This document shows, in pieces, positions 36,281 through 47,768 of a DNA stretch of 64,000 nt; positions within the stretch are counted from its first letter, which is position 1, and each line of letters begins with the position of its first letter. This stretch comes from Hypericum androsaemum (taxonomy: Eukaryota; Streptophyta; Magnoliopsida; Malpighiales; Hypericaceae), in the NCBI GenBank assembly GCA_963995505.1, contig OZ023186.1:12159570-12223569 (forward strand), given 5' to 3'. Under the pieces are notes generated by a model that was not told the DNA's origin, searched no databases, and saw only the letters and a list, made by a program, of their open reading frames with translations. The translations under genes and the position numbers were made by a program.

Positions 36281-38740
36281 TGCCTTTTCCCGCCTTTTCT
36301 TGCCTTCTCATATCTTTTCTTTCCATATCTTGCATTTTCTTACCTTTTCTTTCCATATCTTTCCTTTTCCTTGCCTTTTCTTACCTTACCTTTCCCTTTC
36401 TTGGCTCATCTTTCCTTATCTTGCCTTTTCTTTCCATATCTAACCTTTTCTTGCCTTTTCATTCCTTATCTTGCTTTATCTTGCCTTTTATTGCCTTTTC
36501 TTTCCTTATCTTACCTTTTCCATGCCTTTTCTTTCATTTTCTTTCCTTTTCCATTCTTGTCTTCCCTTTTGTTCCCTTTCTTGCCTTACTTTGCCTTTTT
36601 TACTTTTTCTTGCCTTTTACTTGCCTTTTCTTGCCTTAACTTGCCGTATCTTGCCTTTTCTTGCCTTAACTTGCCGTATCTTGCCTTTTCATGCCTTTTC
36701 TTGCCATTTCTTTTCCTTTTCTTGTCTTATCTTTCCTTTTCATGCCTTTTCACTGCCTTTTATTGCTTTATCTTGCCTTTTTTACCTTTTCATGCCTTAT
36801 CTTGCCTTTTCTTACCTTGTCTAGCCTTTTCTTGCCTTATCATGCCTTTTCTTTGCTTATCTTGCTTTTTTATTGCATTTTCAAGCCTTATCTTGCCTTT
36901 TCTTCCGTTTTCTTGCCTCATCTTGCCTTTTCTTCCCCTTTCTTGCCTTATCATGCCTTATCTTGCCTTTTCATTCCTTTTCGTGCCTTTTCATTGCCTT
37001 TTCTTGCATTTTCTTGCCTTATCTTGCCTTTTCTTTGCCTTTTCATGCCTTATCTTGCCTTTTCTTCCCTTGTCTTGCCTTTTGCTTAACTTTTCTTACC
37101 TTATCATGCCTTTTCTTTCCTTGGCTTGCCTTTTCCTTGTCTTTTCTTGCCTTATCTTCTTTTTCTTGCCTTATCTTGCCTTTTCTTCGCTTTTCTTACC
37201 TTATCTTGCCTGTTCTTTCCTTATCTTGCCATTTCCTTACCTTTTCCTACCTTTTCTTCCCTTTTCTGACCTTTTTTTGCCATATCTAGTCTTTTCTTGC
37301 CTTATCTTCCCTTTTCTTGCTTTTTCCTTGCCTTATCTTGCCTTATCTTGCCTTATATTAACTTTTCTTTCCTTATCTTGTCTTATCTAGCCTTTTCCAC
37401 GCCTTTTCTTTCCTTTTCTTGCCCTATATTTCCTTATATTGCCTTTCTTACATTTACCTTGCCTTTTCTTGCATTATCTTGCCTTTTCTTTCCTTATCTT
37501 GCCCTTTCCTTTTCTTTTCTTGCCTTATCCTACCTTTTCTTTCCTTATCTTCCTTTACCTTACCTTTTCTTGCCTTATCTTGCTTTTTCTTGCCTTATCT
37601 TACCTTTTCTTTCCTTTCCTTGCCTTTTCTTGCCTTATTTTACCATCTTTTGCCTTTTCCTTGACTTTCCTTGCCTTATCATGCCTTTTCTTTCCATAGC
37701 TTGCCTTTTACACACCTTTTCTTGCCTTATCTTGCTTTTTCTTACCTGATCTTGCATTTCCTTTCCTTTTCTTGCCTTTTCCATGCCTTTTCTTCACTTT
37801 TCCTTGCCTTATCTTGCCTTATCTTGCCTTATCTTGACCATTCTTACCACAACCTGCCTTTTCTTCCTTTTCGCACCTTTTCTTGCCTTTCTTGCCTTTT
37901 CTTTCCATATCTTGCCTTTTCTGGCATTTTCTTGCCTTTTTTACCTTATCTTGCCTTTTCTTTCCTAATCTTTCCTTTTCCTTGCCTTTTCTTGCCTTTT
38001 CTTTCTTTTTCTTACTTTTTCTTTGCCTTTTCTTCCATTATCTTGCCTTTTTTCCATATTATGCCTTTTCTTGCCTTATCTTGCCTTTTCTTACCTTATC
38101 ATGCTTTTTCTTTCCATATCTTGCCTTTTCCTGCCTTATCTCACCTTATCTTTCCTTTTCTTGCCTTGCTTTCCATTATCTTGCCTTTTCTTTCCATATC
38201 TTTCCTTTTCCTTGCCTTTTCTTGGCATTTCTTTGCTTTTCTTGCCTTTTCTTGCCTTTTCTTTGAATATCTTGCCTTTTCATGCCTTATCTTGCGTTTT
38301 CTTGCCTTTTATTGCCTATTCTTTCCTTATCTTACCTATTCCTTGCCTTTTCTAGCCTTTTCCTTGCCTTTTCCTTGCCTTGTCTTGCCTTGTCTTGCCT
38401 TTTCTTGCATTATCATGACTTATCATGCATTTTCTTTCCATTTCTTTCGTTATCTTGCCTTTTCCTTGCTTTTTCGTGCCTTGCCTTTTCTTTCATTTTC
38501 TTGCCTTTTCTTGCCTTTTCTTTCCTTTTCTTGCCTTTTCTTGCCCTATCTTGCATTTACGTGCCTTATCTTGCCTTTTCCTTGCCTTTTCTTGCCTTAT
38601 TTTGCCTTTTCGTGCCTTTTCTTGCCTTTTCTTTACCTTTTCTTGCTTTTTCCTACCTTTTCTTACCTTATCTTGCCTTATCATGCCTTTTCTTTCCTTA
38701 TATTGCATTTTCTTTGCCTTTTCTTGCTTTTTCTTGCAAT

Positions 38741-38745
38741 ATTGA
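38741..38745 (+). repeat. Target site duplication, left (ATTGA)
   Basis: ATTGA precedes the LTR start and is repeated exactly at 47679-47683 after the other LTR. It is a 5-bp duplication typical of gypsy-type integrase. Confidence 0.92.
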
Positions 38746-40492
38746 TGTAATACCCTACCATATGAGTTAAACTTGGTTGGATATAAATCAAGTAAAAATT
38801 CATTTGATTGAAATAATGATACATTAGGTTGTGAAATAAAAATGGAAATTAGTTATCGAGAAACTAAAAGAATGTGATTAGATATAATTTAGTATGAGGT
38901 ATTAAATAAAATTATACTTGTAGGTTTAATTGACAATAAAATAATATTCTGAACCAAACTTATCTAACTTACCAAAACTAAGACTAAATAGAAATTTAAG
39001 TAACAAAGTGTGATAAGAACAAAAGTAAGTTAAAAGAAAAGAGAGGCTGAGTAAAACGTGGCAAGTCATGAAAATGGGATGACTTCCCAAGAATTCCACC
39101 GAGACAATTAGAAAGAAGCAAAGGACAAATAAATTAGATGGAAGTGAATTGGCTTAACTCCATAAATTAAGGATAAGAATAAAATAAAGAAAAAAACGTG
39201 GAAGGACTAGAAAAATTCGCACATGACACAGCAAAGTAAAAGGAGAGGCGGTGTATGGTGTATTTTACTTGGCCGAGAGGTAAGAAGTAGTTCATTTGTA
39301 AAAGTTTCAAAGAAACTAATATTAAGAATCTATATGGGAATTAAACAATGAAAAAAGAAGAAGAAGAAAAGAACCGAAGGAGAAAGAAAAATCAAAAGAA
39401 GGGAGCTGGAGACAGTAGATAGTAAAAGAAAATCAATACGGTAAGCAAATATTCAATAGTCTCATGTAAATTATTGGAATATAATTAGTGTGCAAGTATG
39501 AAATTGGTAAATTAGTAAAGAAATATAGATGGAAAAGATGAATTTGGTATCAATTTGACTTGAGAATTAGATGCCATGAATTTGTTAATTAGTTACAGGA
39601 ATTGGAAGAATTAAGATTTTGTCTATAATCAAGTTCTATCGAAACCATGACTAAAAAAAATGGAGATGATCAGTTTAGCGAGGATTTTTCTGAGTAATTA
39701 ATTAAATGACAAGTATGATCTATTAAATAAGAAAATTTGGAGTATTGAGTTTCAATGTTACCAAGTTACAGAGAAGGAAATAGAATGATATGAAAAGAAA
39801 GAAACTATCGAGGAAAATAAAGAGGAAATTACACGAAGTAAGTGAAGATAGGGACCAAGATAGAATTATGATTAGATTTGAACGATATTGTTGAAGTTGA
39901 TTGGAAATTGAATATGTTTAAAGGAGGTGTTGGTGAAGATAGAAAAATAGGATGTAAAAATGAACTTAAGTTGTTTTGAATGGTAATTAAGTAAACATGG
40001 ACTATTTTGTATAGAGAATTATAGGGTTGAAAAATATAATTTGATGATTAAGTAAATCGTGACTTAATTAAAATATGGATATATTATGGATTTGTGGCAG
40101 GGTTGAAAATTGAATTGCCTACACGGTATAATTGTAGCATATGGAATTTGAGCTTGCCGTGAACATTTGGCTTCGAAAGAGGGTCGCTCATACGGGACAA
40201 TAAATGTATCGTACGGGTTTGACAAGCGAAATCGGTAAATAAATAATATGTGATTCGTGCTTTATTTGGCGCACTCTATTTATTTGTTATGATTTGAATA
40301 TGGTATTGTTAGTGCATATTGTGCATTTTTCATATGAGCATTATGATGTGACATTATGATTTATAAGTGTTTGCTTAATTTGGCCTCGAGTGGGCACTGG
40401 AGATGTTGGTTTGTTCATTGGACCTATTTGATTCGTTTGGAGCTTATGAATTTGTGTGATACGAATAACGATATGATATAGATAGCACCGCT

Positions 40493-40877
40493 ATATTATA
40501 TGGTTGCCTACGGCGGGAAGAACTATTTGGCTGATGAGGTTGGTCTGATATGATATGGTTGCCTACGGCGGGCAGAACTATTTGGCCGATGAGGTTGGTC
40601 TGATATGATATGGTTGCCTACGGCGGGCAGAACTATTTGGCCGATGAGGTTGGTCTGATATGATATGGTTGCCTACGGCGGGCAGAACTATTTGGCCGAT
40701 GAGGTTGGTCTGATATGATATGGTTGCCTACGGCGGGCAGAACTATTTGGCCGATGAGGTTGGTCTAATATGATATGGTTGCCTACGGCGGGCAGAACTA
40801 TTTGGCCGATGAGGTTGGTCTGATATGATATGGTTGCCTTCCGGCGGGGAGAACTATTTGGCCGAGGAGGTTTGTTG
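40493..40877 (+). repeat. 55-bp tandem repeat, seven copies, 5' LTR
   Basis: Units begin at 40493 and every 55 bp after. Each holds TGGTTGCCTACGGCGGG and TTTGGCCGATGAGG. Internal copies are almost identical and the first and last are diverged. The 3' LTR has six. The other family's LTR holds only one remnant of this segment (GTTTGGCCGGCGGG on the minus strand near 23870). Confidence 0.93.
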
Positions 40878-41184
40878 ATGATGGTGCCTTTGATATATGG
40901 TATCCTCGTGTCGGGGTAGGAGTGACACTATCTAGATCTTGCCGAATTTTCGTCAGTTCTGCTATATGATATTGGAATTATGTGTCATGTGTCACATTGC
41001 GTAGTTTGCTCATGTTTCTGTGACTTTGTGATTATATGCTATATTTGGTCATTTGGTAAGTATGACTTTTGAATAATGTACATCTCCGCATAATTTATTT
41101 GCCATGTTAGTTATATGCATGTTTTAGGTGTGTTTGTCCATTGAGTAGCTAAATAAATTGCGATGCATATCTTATTTGTTTACT

Positions 41185-41202
41185 GAGTGTTTCAAAACAC
41201 TC
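41185..41202 (+). promoter_or_regulatory. Perfect LTR hairpin, 5' LTR
   Basis: GAGTGTTT-CA-AAACACTC, an uninterrupted 8-bp stem with a 2-base loop. It is followed by a C-rich run. The copy in the 3' LTR is at 47286-47303 and a one-mismatch version is in the related element. It probably lies in the transcribed R/U5 part and may act in RNA 3'-end formation or packaging (inference). Confidence 0.5.
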
Positions 41203-41581
41203 ATCCCCCCTCTCACCAGTTTTGCAGGAACTCGAATACGAGTTGTATTGGTTCGGAGATCTACTCTGATCGTACTAAGTCCGCTTTATTCTTCGGGACT
41301 GGTCTGGAGGTCTCCAGTTTGTATTTTTCTTATTGATCTAGAAGCTCCGTAGTCACAGAATTTGTTTTGATCTTGGGAGTATGTATTAAAAAGAAAAAGC
41401 TTGGCTTATATTTTGTAAATTTGGAATATGAAACTAAAGATCATTGGGTTTTATATTTTATGTTTAAATACTTATGATTATAAATTTGAATACGTTAAAG
41501 GCTGGCTAGATTTATTTTGTGAATAACATGAGTTGAAGTCTAGCGCCGGTCACCGACCACAGATTTGGGTCGTGACAGACG

Positions 41582-41593
41582 TGGTATCAGAGC
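41582..41593 (+). other. Primer-binding site, initiator tRNA-Met
   Basis: TGGTATCAGAGC, four bases downstream of the 5' LTR end. It is complementary to the tRNA-iMet 3' end. Confidence 0.92.
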
Positions 41594-44500
41594 TCTAGGT
41601 TAGAGCCTTGTCTGAATTATTGGGTGTCAAGTATCTTAAATTGTAGCATGGAGCATAGGATTCCTCATATCTTTGTGTCCTTCCATCTGTGTCATTTGCT
41701 CGTGCCTTAATCTTTTCCGTGTCAATAAATATTTGTTTCTGTTAGAACATTATGGTGTGATGAATTGAAAAATTGTTTGAGATGTTTATGTTTGAGATTC
41801 TTATGTGAGAAACTTATGTGATACATTGTTGATATGACGAGGCATTTACTCGACATTTTGGTGAGAATTGTAGTACCATTTGTATATGTATTCCTTTGAA
41901 GAGCCCATTTGAGTATATATATTTATATATATATGAAAACCCTTCCTTGGGTGAGATTTTGATGAAGTGACTGATCACCACTTTGTCCAAATCATCGATA
42001 CACCCTTATATATTTGATTTCTTCATATATATATTGGGCCATTGGTTTGAGTCTCACCAAATGTTTGAGTTATGTCTCTGTGAATTTTTCTAGTTTCTCT
42101 ATCTGTGCATTGAGAATCTGCTTTTGCGTTAAATATGTCTGAAAAGAGGAAGTTATGAACATTGTTATGTGGAAGGAGTATATATGAGATTATTATGGAT
42201 GAAGTTATGGGATTAAGTTATATGGAATTAAGTTATTGCTTTTAATACTATTAGTAAGTTAAGATTGAGAATGAATCTTGATTTGAATCATGATTATGGA
42301 TTTTGGAAAAGATATATTCTGATGAACTTTTGATAAGATAATTTGCTCAACGGTTATAGACAAGGTAGTCCAACAACATAAAGCATATAAGGTCAATAGT
42401 TTTGACCAAACTACAAAGTTTACCTATTAGTTCGGGAAAATATTTATGAGGCTATAGGAAAGCCATAAAGTTTTTCTTTGTAATCAGATTATGATCTGAT
42501 GCATATAATCTTAAGTCATGAATAATGTGAGGTAGAATTATGACATAAAACTTTGATAATCTGCAAACTAGGTAGCTTATAGTTACAATAAGTACAACAC
42601 TATTGAGATGATGTTATGTAAGCTCTATAAGAGAGTGGGAAGCAAATGTTATTTGTACAAAAGAAACTTGAGATAAATCATCAACTAGAGAGAGTAATGA
42701 ACTAAAAGATTGGACTAGTAAATATATAAATTTGAGATGACTTAAAGTCAGTCAAGAAGATATGATAAAGTAACTTTCTCTCAAAATTAGAGGATAAAGA
42801 AATATGAGAATAGAAGTACACATGGTAAGTACACTTTGGAACCTATGTTGGATTGTGCAAAATTTTGAGATGTGAAGATATGAGTGATTTAACAATCACA
42901 AAATTTGTATTAGTATGTAAACAAACTACAATGAAATTTGGGTTCAAACTCTAGAAAATCCCAAGGAGATGAAAAATGGTATGTGCTTTGATGGAAGTAT
43001 TTGTAGATACTACTCCATCAAGTAAATCCTTAAGCATTTACGTGGTTGTAAAAAAAATATATGTTGAACATCTAAGAAATACTAAGATAAATATCATATG
43101 AACTAGAGAATTAAAGTGACAACTTTGGTAATTTTGGCACAAGAAATGATAGACTCTTTGAAGTATGTTAGTACCTTTTAAAGATAAAAGATTAAAAAAG
43201 GATGGTAATGAGTATAAGAATGATTCTTAGTTTTTGATTATTTGAGGATTTGTAAGTTTTGATGAGAAATTTGGTGCAACTTATAAGATACAATTGAATA
43301 AGTGAAAAAGATAGATTATAGAAAACTGAAACGACAATAAGATTTAACTTGGTAAAGAAAATTCTTGAGAAGTCTTGGTGGACGATAAACTAGTTTGTTT
43401 TAGAAGCAAGATTGAGTAATATGATAACTCTGTAAAGGGAAAAGTGTTAGCGCTCGTACCACTATGAAGAATGACATTATTCAAGGAGAAGAGTTAAGCA
43501 AACTTAAATAACCAGAATTTTTGTAGGTTTGAGAATACTTTAAGGTAGTTTATCCAAATATAAGATTAATGACATATAAGGTCATGGTGCTAATGAAAGA
43601 AGACATAGTCCACACAATCTTTGGAACTTAGTATATGCACTATAAGGGAGCGATATGTTATCTAGTTCATCAGTATGATAAAAATTATCATAAGGATTAT
43701 GATCTGAGTGCTCAAGCCTATCAGAAATAAGTTTATGGCCATATTAAAATATTATATTCCTATGGATAATGAATAAGAGCATAAGAAGATAATATAATTG
43801 ACACAATGAACATCATTGAATTCTAGTTATATTTAAAGTTAATCCTAGTGAGTGTGTCGGTGATAAAGAAAGACATTATTGGGAGTTTGGTGATTATGAT
43901 GGAATGTTCATGGATTTAAGTTAGTGGAAGGTTATGATATCTAATTTTGGAGGAGATGATTAGGTATGGTATGTTGTTAAAGCGATTATGTTCCTTGTAA
44001 AATAGATAGATAAATATAATTTTAGGAATCAAAAAGCCTTTTGGGTTGTTTCGTGGTGATAAAGCCATTGAGAATTAATAGTCAAACGTGTGTACATTTT
44101 CAGAATGTTTGGCTGATTGAATGAATTGGTAAAACTACTGAACATGTGGTCTAGAGATGACCTGAATAAGGGTTGAGTAGAACTATCGAATGCATGACTA
44201 AAAAAAATTAAGAGAAATTTATTGAAAGAATTATAAGTATAACAAGATATTTGAGATATTTGGGGATTACAACATTGGACAATAAGCTTGAGAAATTAGA
44301 AAACAATAAGCTTGAAACTTTGTGAAATTATGTATGAGAAATTGGTGGGATGGTTAATGGCTGTGAATCAACCAATGTGGTCAAGACATGAGACCAATGT
44401 AAACCTTATGATAAAGGTTACTGTATTGGATGAGAAATTAAAAAAAAAATTAGTCAAGTAATTGGTGTAATTAGAAGAACAATCATAACAAATAAGTTGT

Positions 44501-44889
44501 TGAAACTTTGATAATGATATTCATTAGATCAAGATTTGAAAGAAAATACAAATTAAGGTGATAACACACAATTCTCAAAGTCTCAAATATGAAAGGGACA
44601 ATAAGTTTTGGAAGCTGTAGATTTCATCCTAGATACATTTAACCATTTGTGAATTTAGAACACGTTGCGCAAGTGGCATGTTGGCTATTGCCACAATAAT
44701 TGTGACATTGTCACGTTAAAGTCTCTTCTAAGTATAGGAACATTAGAATACATTACTTCCAAATTTATAAGCAAAGTGAGAAAATCATTAACTACAAAGA
44801 TCTAAGAGGAGATAAAACTTAAGTATTCATCAATTTGAATGATAGGGAAGAAAATTTTGTTTAAGTAAATTCGGGGGCCGAATTTTTAT

Positions 44890-44902
44890 AAGAAGGGAAG
44901 AA
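44890..44902 (+). other. Polypurine tract
   Basis: AAGAAGGGAAGAA directly before the 3' LTR start TGTAATACC. It is preceded by GGGGGCCGAATTTTTATA, which closely resembles the equivalent stretch of the coding element. Confidence 0.85.
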
Positions 44903-47678
44903 TGTAATACCCTACCATATGAGTTAAACTTGGTTGGATATAAATCAAGTAAAAAGTCATTTGATTGAAATAATGATACATTAGGTTGTGAAATAAAAAT
45001 GGAAATTAGTTATCGAGAAACTAAAAGAATGTGATTAGATATAATTTAGTATGAGGTATTAAATAAAATTATACTTGTAGGTTTAATTGACAATAAAATA
45101 ATATTCTGAACCAAACTTATCTAACTTACCAAAACTAAGACTAAATAGAAATTTAAGTAACAAAGTGTGATAAGAACAAAAGTAAGTTAAAAGAAAAGAG
45201 AGGCTGAGTAAAACGTGGCAAGTCATGAAAATGGGATGACTTCCCAAGAATTCCACCGAGACAATTAGAAAGAAGCAAAGGACAAATAAATTAGATGGAA
45301 GTGAATTGGCTTAACTCCATAAATTAAGGATAAGAATAAAATAAAGAAAAAAACGTGGAAGGACTAGAAAATTCGCACATGACACAGCAAAGTAAAAGGA
45401 GAGGCGGTATATGGTGTATTTTACTTGGCCGAGAGGTAAGAAGTAGTTCATTTGTAAAAGTTTCAAAGAAACTAATATTAAGAATCTATATGGGAATTAA
45501 ACAATGAAAAAAGAAGAAGAAGAAAAGAACCGAAGGAGAAAGAAAAATCAAAAGAAGGGAGCTGGAGACAGTAGATAGTAAAAGAAAATCAATACGGTAA
45601 GCAAATATTCAATAGTCTCATGTAAATTATTGGAATATAATTAGTGTGCAAGTATGAAATTAGTAAATTAGTAAAGAAATATAGATGGAAAAGATGAATT
45701 TGGTATCAATTTGACTTGAGAATTAGATGCCATGAATTTGTTAATTAGTTACAGGAATTGGAAGAATTAAGATTTTGTCTATAATCAAGTTCTATCGAAA
45801 CCATGACTAAAAAAAATGGAGATGATCAGTTTAGCGAGGATTTTTCTGAGTAATTAATTAAATGACAAGTATGATCTATTAAATAAGAAAATTTGGAGTA
45901 TTGAGTTTCAATGTTACCAAGTTACAGAGAAGGAAATAGAATGATATGAAAAGAAAGAAACTATCGAGGAAAATAAAGAGGAAATTACACGAAGTAAGTG
46001 AAGATAGGGACCAAGATAGAATTATGATTAGATTTGAACGATATTGTTGAAGTTGATTGGAAATTGAATATGTTTAAAGGAGGTGTTGGTGAAGATAGAA
46101 AAATAGGATGTAAAAATGAACTTAAGTCGTTTTGAATGGTAATTAAGTAAACATGGACTGTTTTGTATAGAGAATTAAAGGGTTGAAAAATATAATTTGA
46201 TGATTAAGTAAATCGTGACTTAATTAAAATATGGATATATTATGGATTTGTGGCAGGGTTGAAAATTGAATTGCCTACACGGTATAATTGTAGCATATGG
46301 AATTTGAGCTTGCCGTGAACATTTGGCTTCGAAAGAGGGTCGCTCATACGGGACAATAAATGTATCGTACGGGTTTGACAAGCGAAATCGGTAAATAAAT
46401 AATATGTGATTCGTGCTTTATTTGGCGCACTCTATTTATTTGTTATGATTTGAATATGGTATTGTTAGTGCATATTGTGCATTTTTCATATGAGCATTAT
46501 GATGTGACATTATGATTTATAAGTGTTTGCTTAATTTGGCCTCGAGTGGGCACTGGAGATGTTGGTTTGTTCACTGGACCTATTTGATTCGTTTGGAGCT
46601 TATGAATTTGTGTGATACGAATAACGATATGATATAGATAGCACCGCTATATGATATGGTTGCCTACGGCGGGAAGAACTATTTGGCTGATGAGGTTGGT
46701 CTGATATGATATGGTTGCCTACGGCGGGCAGAAATATTTGGCCGATGAGGTTGGTCTGATATGATATGGTTGCCTACGGCGGGCAGAACTATTTGGCCGA
46801 TGAGGTTGGTCTGATATGATATGGTTGCCTACGGCGGGCAGAAATATTTGGCCGATGAGGTTGGTCTAATATGATATGGTTGCCTACGGCGGGCAGAACT
46901 ATTTGGCCGATGAGGTTGGTCTGATATGATATGGTTGCCTTCCGGCGGGCAGAACTATTTGGCCGAGGAGGTTTGTTGATGACGGTGCCTTTGATATATG
47001 GTATCCTCGTGTCGGGGTAGGAGTGACACTATCTAGATCTTGCCGAATGTTCGTCAGTTCTGCTATATGATATTGGAATTATGTGTCATGTGTCACATTG
47101 CGTAGTTTGCTCATGTTTCTGTGACTTTGTGATTATATGCTATATTTGGTCCTCTGGTAAGTATGACTTTTGAATAATGTACATCTCCGCATAATTTATT
47201 TGCCATGTTAGTTATATGCATGTTTTAGGTGTGTTTGTCCATTGAGTAGCTAAATAAATTGCGATGCATATCTTATTTATTTACTGAGTGTTTCAAAACA
47301 CTCATCCCCCCTCTCACCAGTTTTGCAGGAACTCGAATACGAGTTGTAATGGTTCGGAGATCTACTCTGATCGTACTAAGTCCGCTTTATTCTTCGGGAC
47401 TGGTCTGGAGATCTCCAGTTTGTATTTTTCTTATTGATCTAGAAGCTCCGTAGTCACAGAATTTGTTTTGATCTTGGGAGTATGTATTAAAAAGAAAAAG
47501 CTTGGCTTATATTTTGTAAATTTGGAATATGAAACTAAAGATCATTAGGTTTTATATTTTATGTTTAAATACTTATGATTATAAATTTGAATACGTTAGA
47601 GGCTGGCTAGATTTATTTTGTGAATAACATGAGTTGAAGTCTAGCGCCGGTCACCGACCACAGATTTGGGTCGTGACA
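44903..47678 (+). repeat. 3' LTR of non-autonomous element
   Basis: 2776 bp, the same ends as the 5' LTR. It is shorter by 56 bp, explained by one fewer 55-bp unit plus a one-base indel. The hairpin is at 47286-47303. Confidence 0.93.
46649..46978 (+). repeat. 55-bp tandem repeat, six copies, 3' LTR
   Basis: The same unit as 40493-40877, with copies at 46649, 46704, 46759, 46814, 46869 and 46924. Two internal copies carry GCAGAAATATT instead of GCAGAACTATT, a variant not seen in the 5' LTR. Confidence 0.92.
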
Positions 47679-47683
47679 ATTGA
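47679..47683 (+). repeat. Target site duplication, right (ATTGA)
   Basis: Exact copy of 38741-38745, immediately after the 3' LTR. Confidence 0.92.
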
Positions 47684-47752
47684 CTTTCCTTTTACTTACC
47701 TTTTCTTACCTTATCTTACCCTTTCTTGGCTTTTCTCGCCTTATCTTGCCTT
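47684..47752 (-). repeat. Remainder of pyrimidine array after insertion
   Basis: About 70 bp of CTTACCTTTT-type repeats, the continuation of the array into which the element inserted. The array then switches strand. Confidence 0.88.
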
Positions 47753-47768
47753 AAAAGGCCAGATAAGG
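47739..47768. repeat. Near-palindrome at array strand switch
   Basis: The 14-bp arm CCTTATCTTGCCTT (47739-47752) and its reverse complement with one mismatch, AAGGCCAGATAAGG (47755-47768), are separated by AA. The array is pyrimidine-rich to the left and purine-rich to the right, so this is a head-to-head inversion junction. Confidence 0.85.

Larger units (their letters stand above)
30706..38745 (-). repeat. Inverted satellite, alternating-dimer subtype
   Basis: About 8 kb of CTTGCCTTTTCTTGCCTTAT-type repeats, the complement of the 25867-30705 subtype. It contains two visible higher-order repeats (a ~929-bp duplication and a 111-bp triplet, listed separately). The second LTR element was inserted at its right part. 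The long plus-strand frames, for example 35927-37390, are pyrimidine artefacts. Confidence 0.93.
38746..41577 (+). repeat. 5' LTR of non-autonomous element
   Basis: 2832 bp, TGTAATACCC...CGTGACA. It contains seven tandem 55-bp units (40493-40877), the block GTGTCGGGGTAGGAGTGACA at about 40910-40930 shared with the other element, and the perfect hairpin at 41185-41202. The small plus-strand frame at 41158-41352 has no recognisable product and is not called. Confidence 0.93.
41578..44902 (+). other. Non-coding internal region of LTR element
   Basis: 3.3 kb, AT-rich, with no open frame of 60 codons or more on either strand. I find no gag, protease, RT or integrase motif in any frame. It carries many ATG and stop codons and a short TATATA run near 41920-41940. 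It could be a pseudo-coding remnant too decayed to recognise or a genuinely non-coding cargo. The near-identity of the flanking LTRs means it was non-coding when it last moved. Confidence 0.8.
38746..47678 (+). mobile_element. Non-autonomous large LTR element (LARD-like)
   Basis: An 8.9-kb structurally complete element. It has a 2832-bp 5' LTR, tRNA-iMet primer site, a 3.3-kb internal region without coding capacity, a polypurine tract, a 2776-bp 3' LTR and a 5-bp target duplication ATTGA. LTRs start TGTAATACCC and end GGGTCGTGACA. The LTR pair differs by about 20 substitutions by eye plus one 55-bp repeat unit, so insertion looks recent. Shared LTR end, primer site and polypurine-tract context with the element at 17619-25866 suggest trans-mobilisation by that group's proteins (inference). 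It was inserted into a pyrimidine-oriented array, which continues on both sides. Confidence 0.93.

Noticed and set aside
41158..41352. 64-codon frame in the 5' LTR, repeated at 47259 in the 3' LTR
   Set aside because: Its conservation is due to LTR duplication; it spans the hairpin and shows no protein family pattern.
41578..44902. Decayed gag-pol in the non-autonomous element
   Set aside because: I could not find zinc knuckle, DSG, FIDD or DDE patterns in any frame by reading; a profile search would be needed to claim it.
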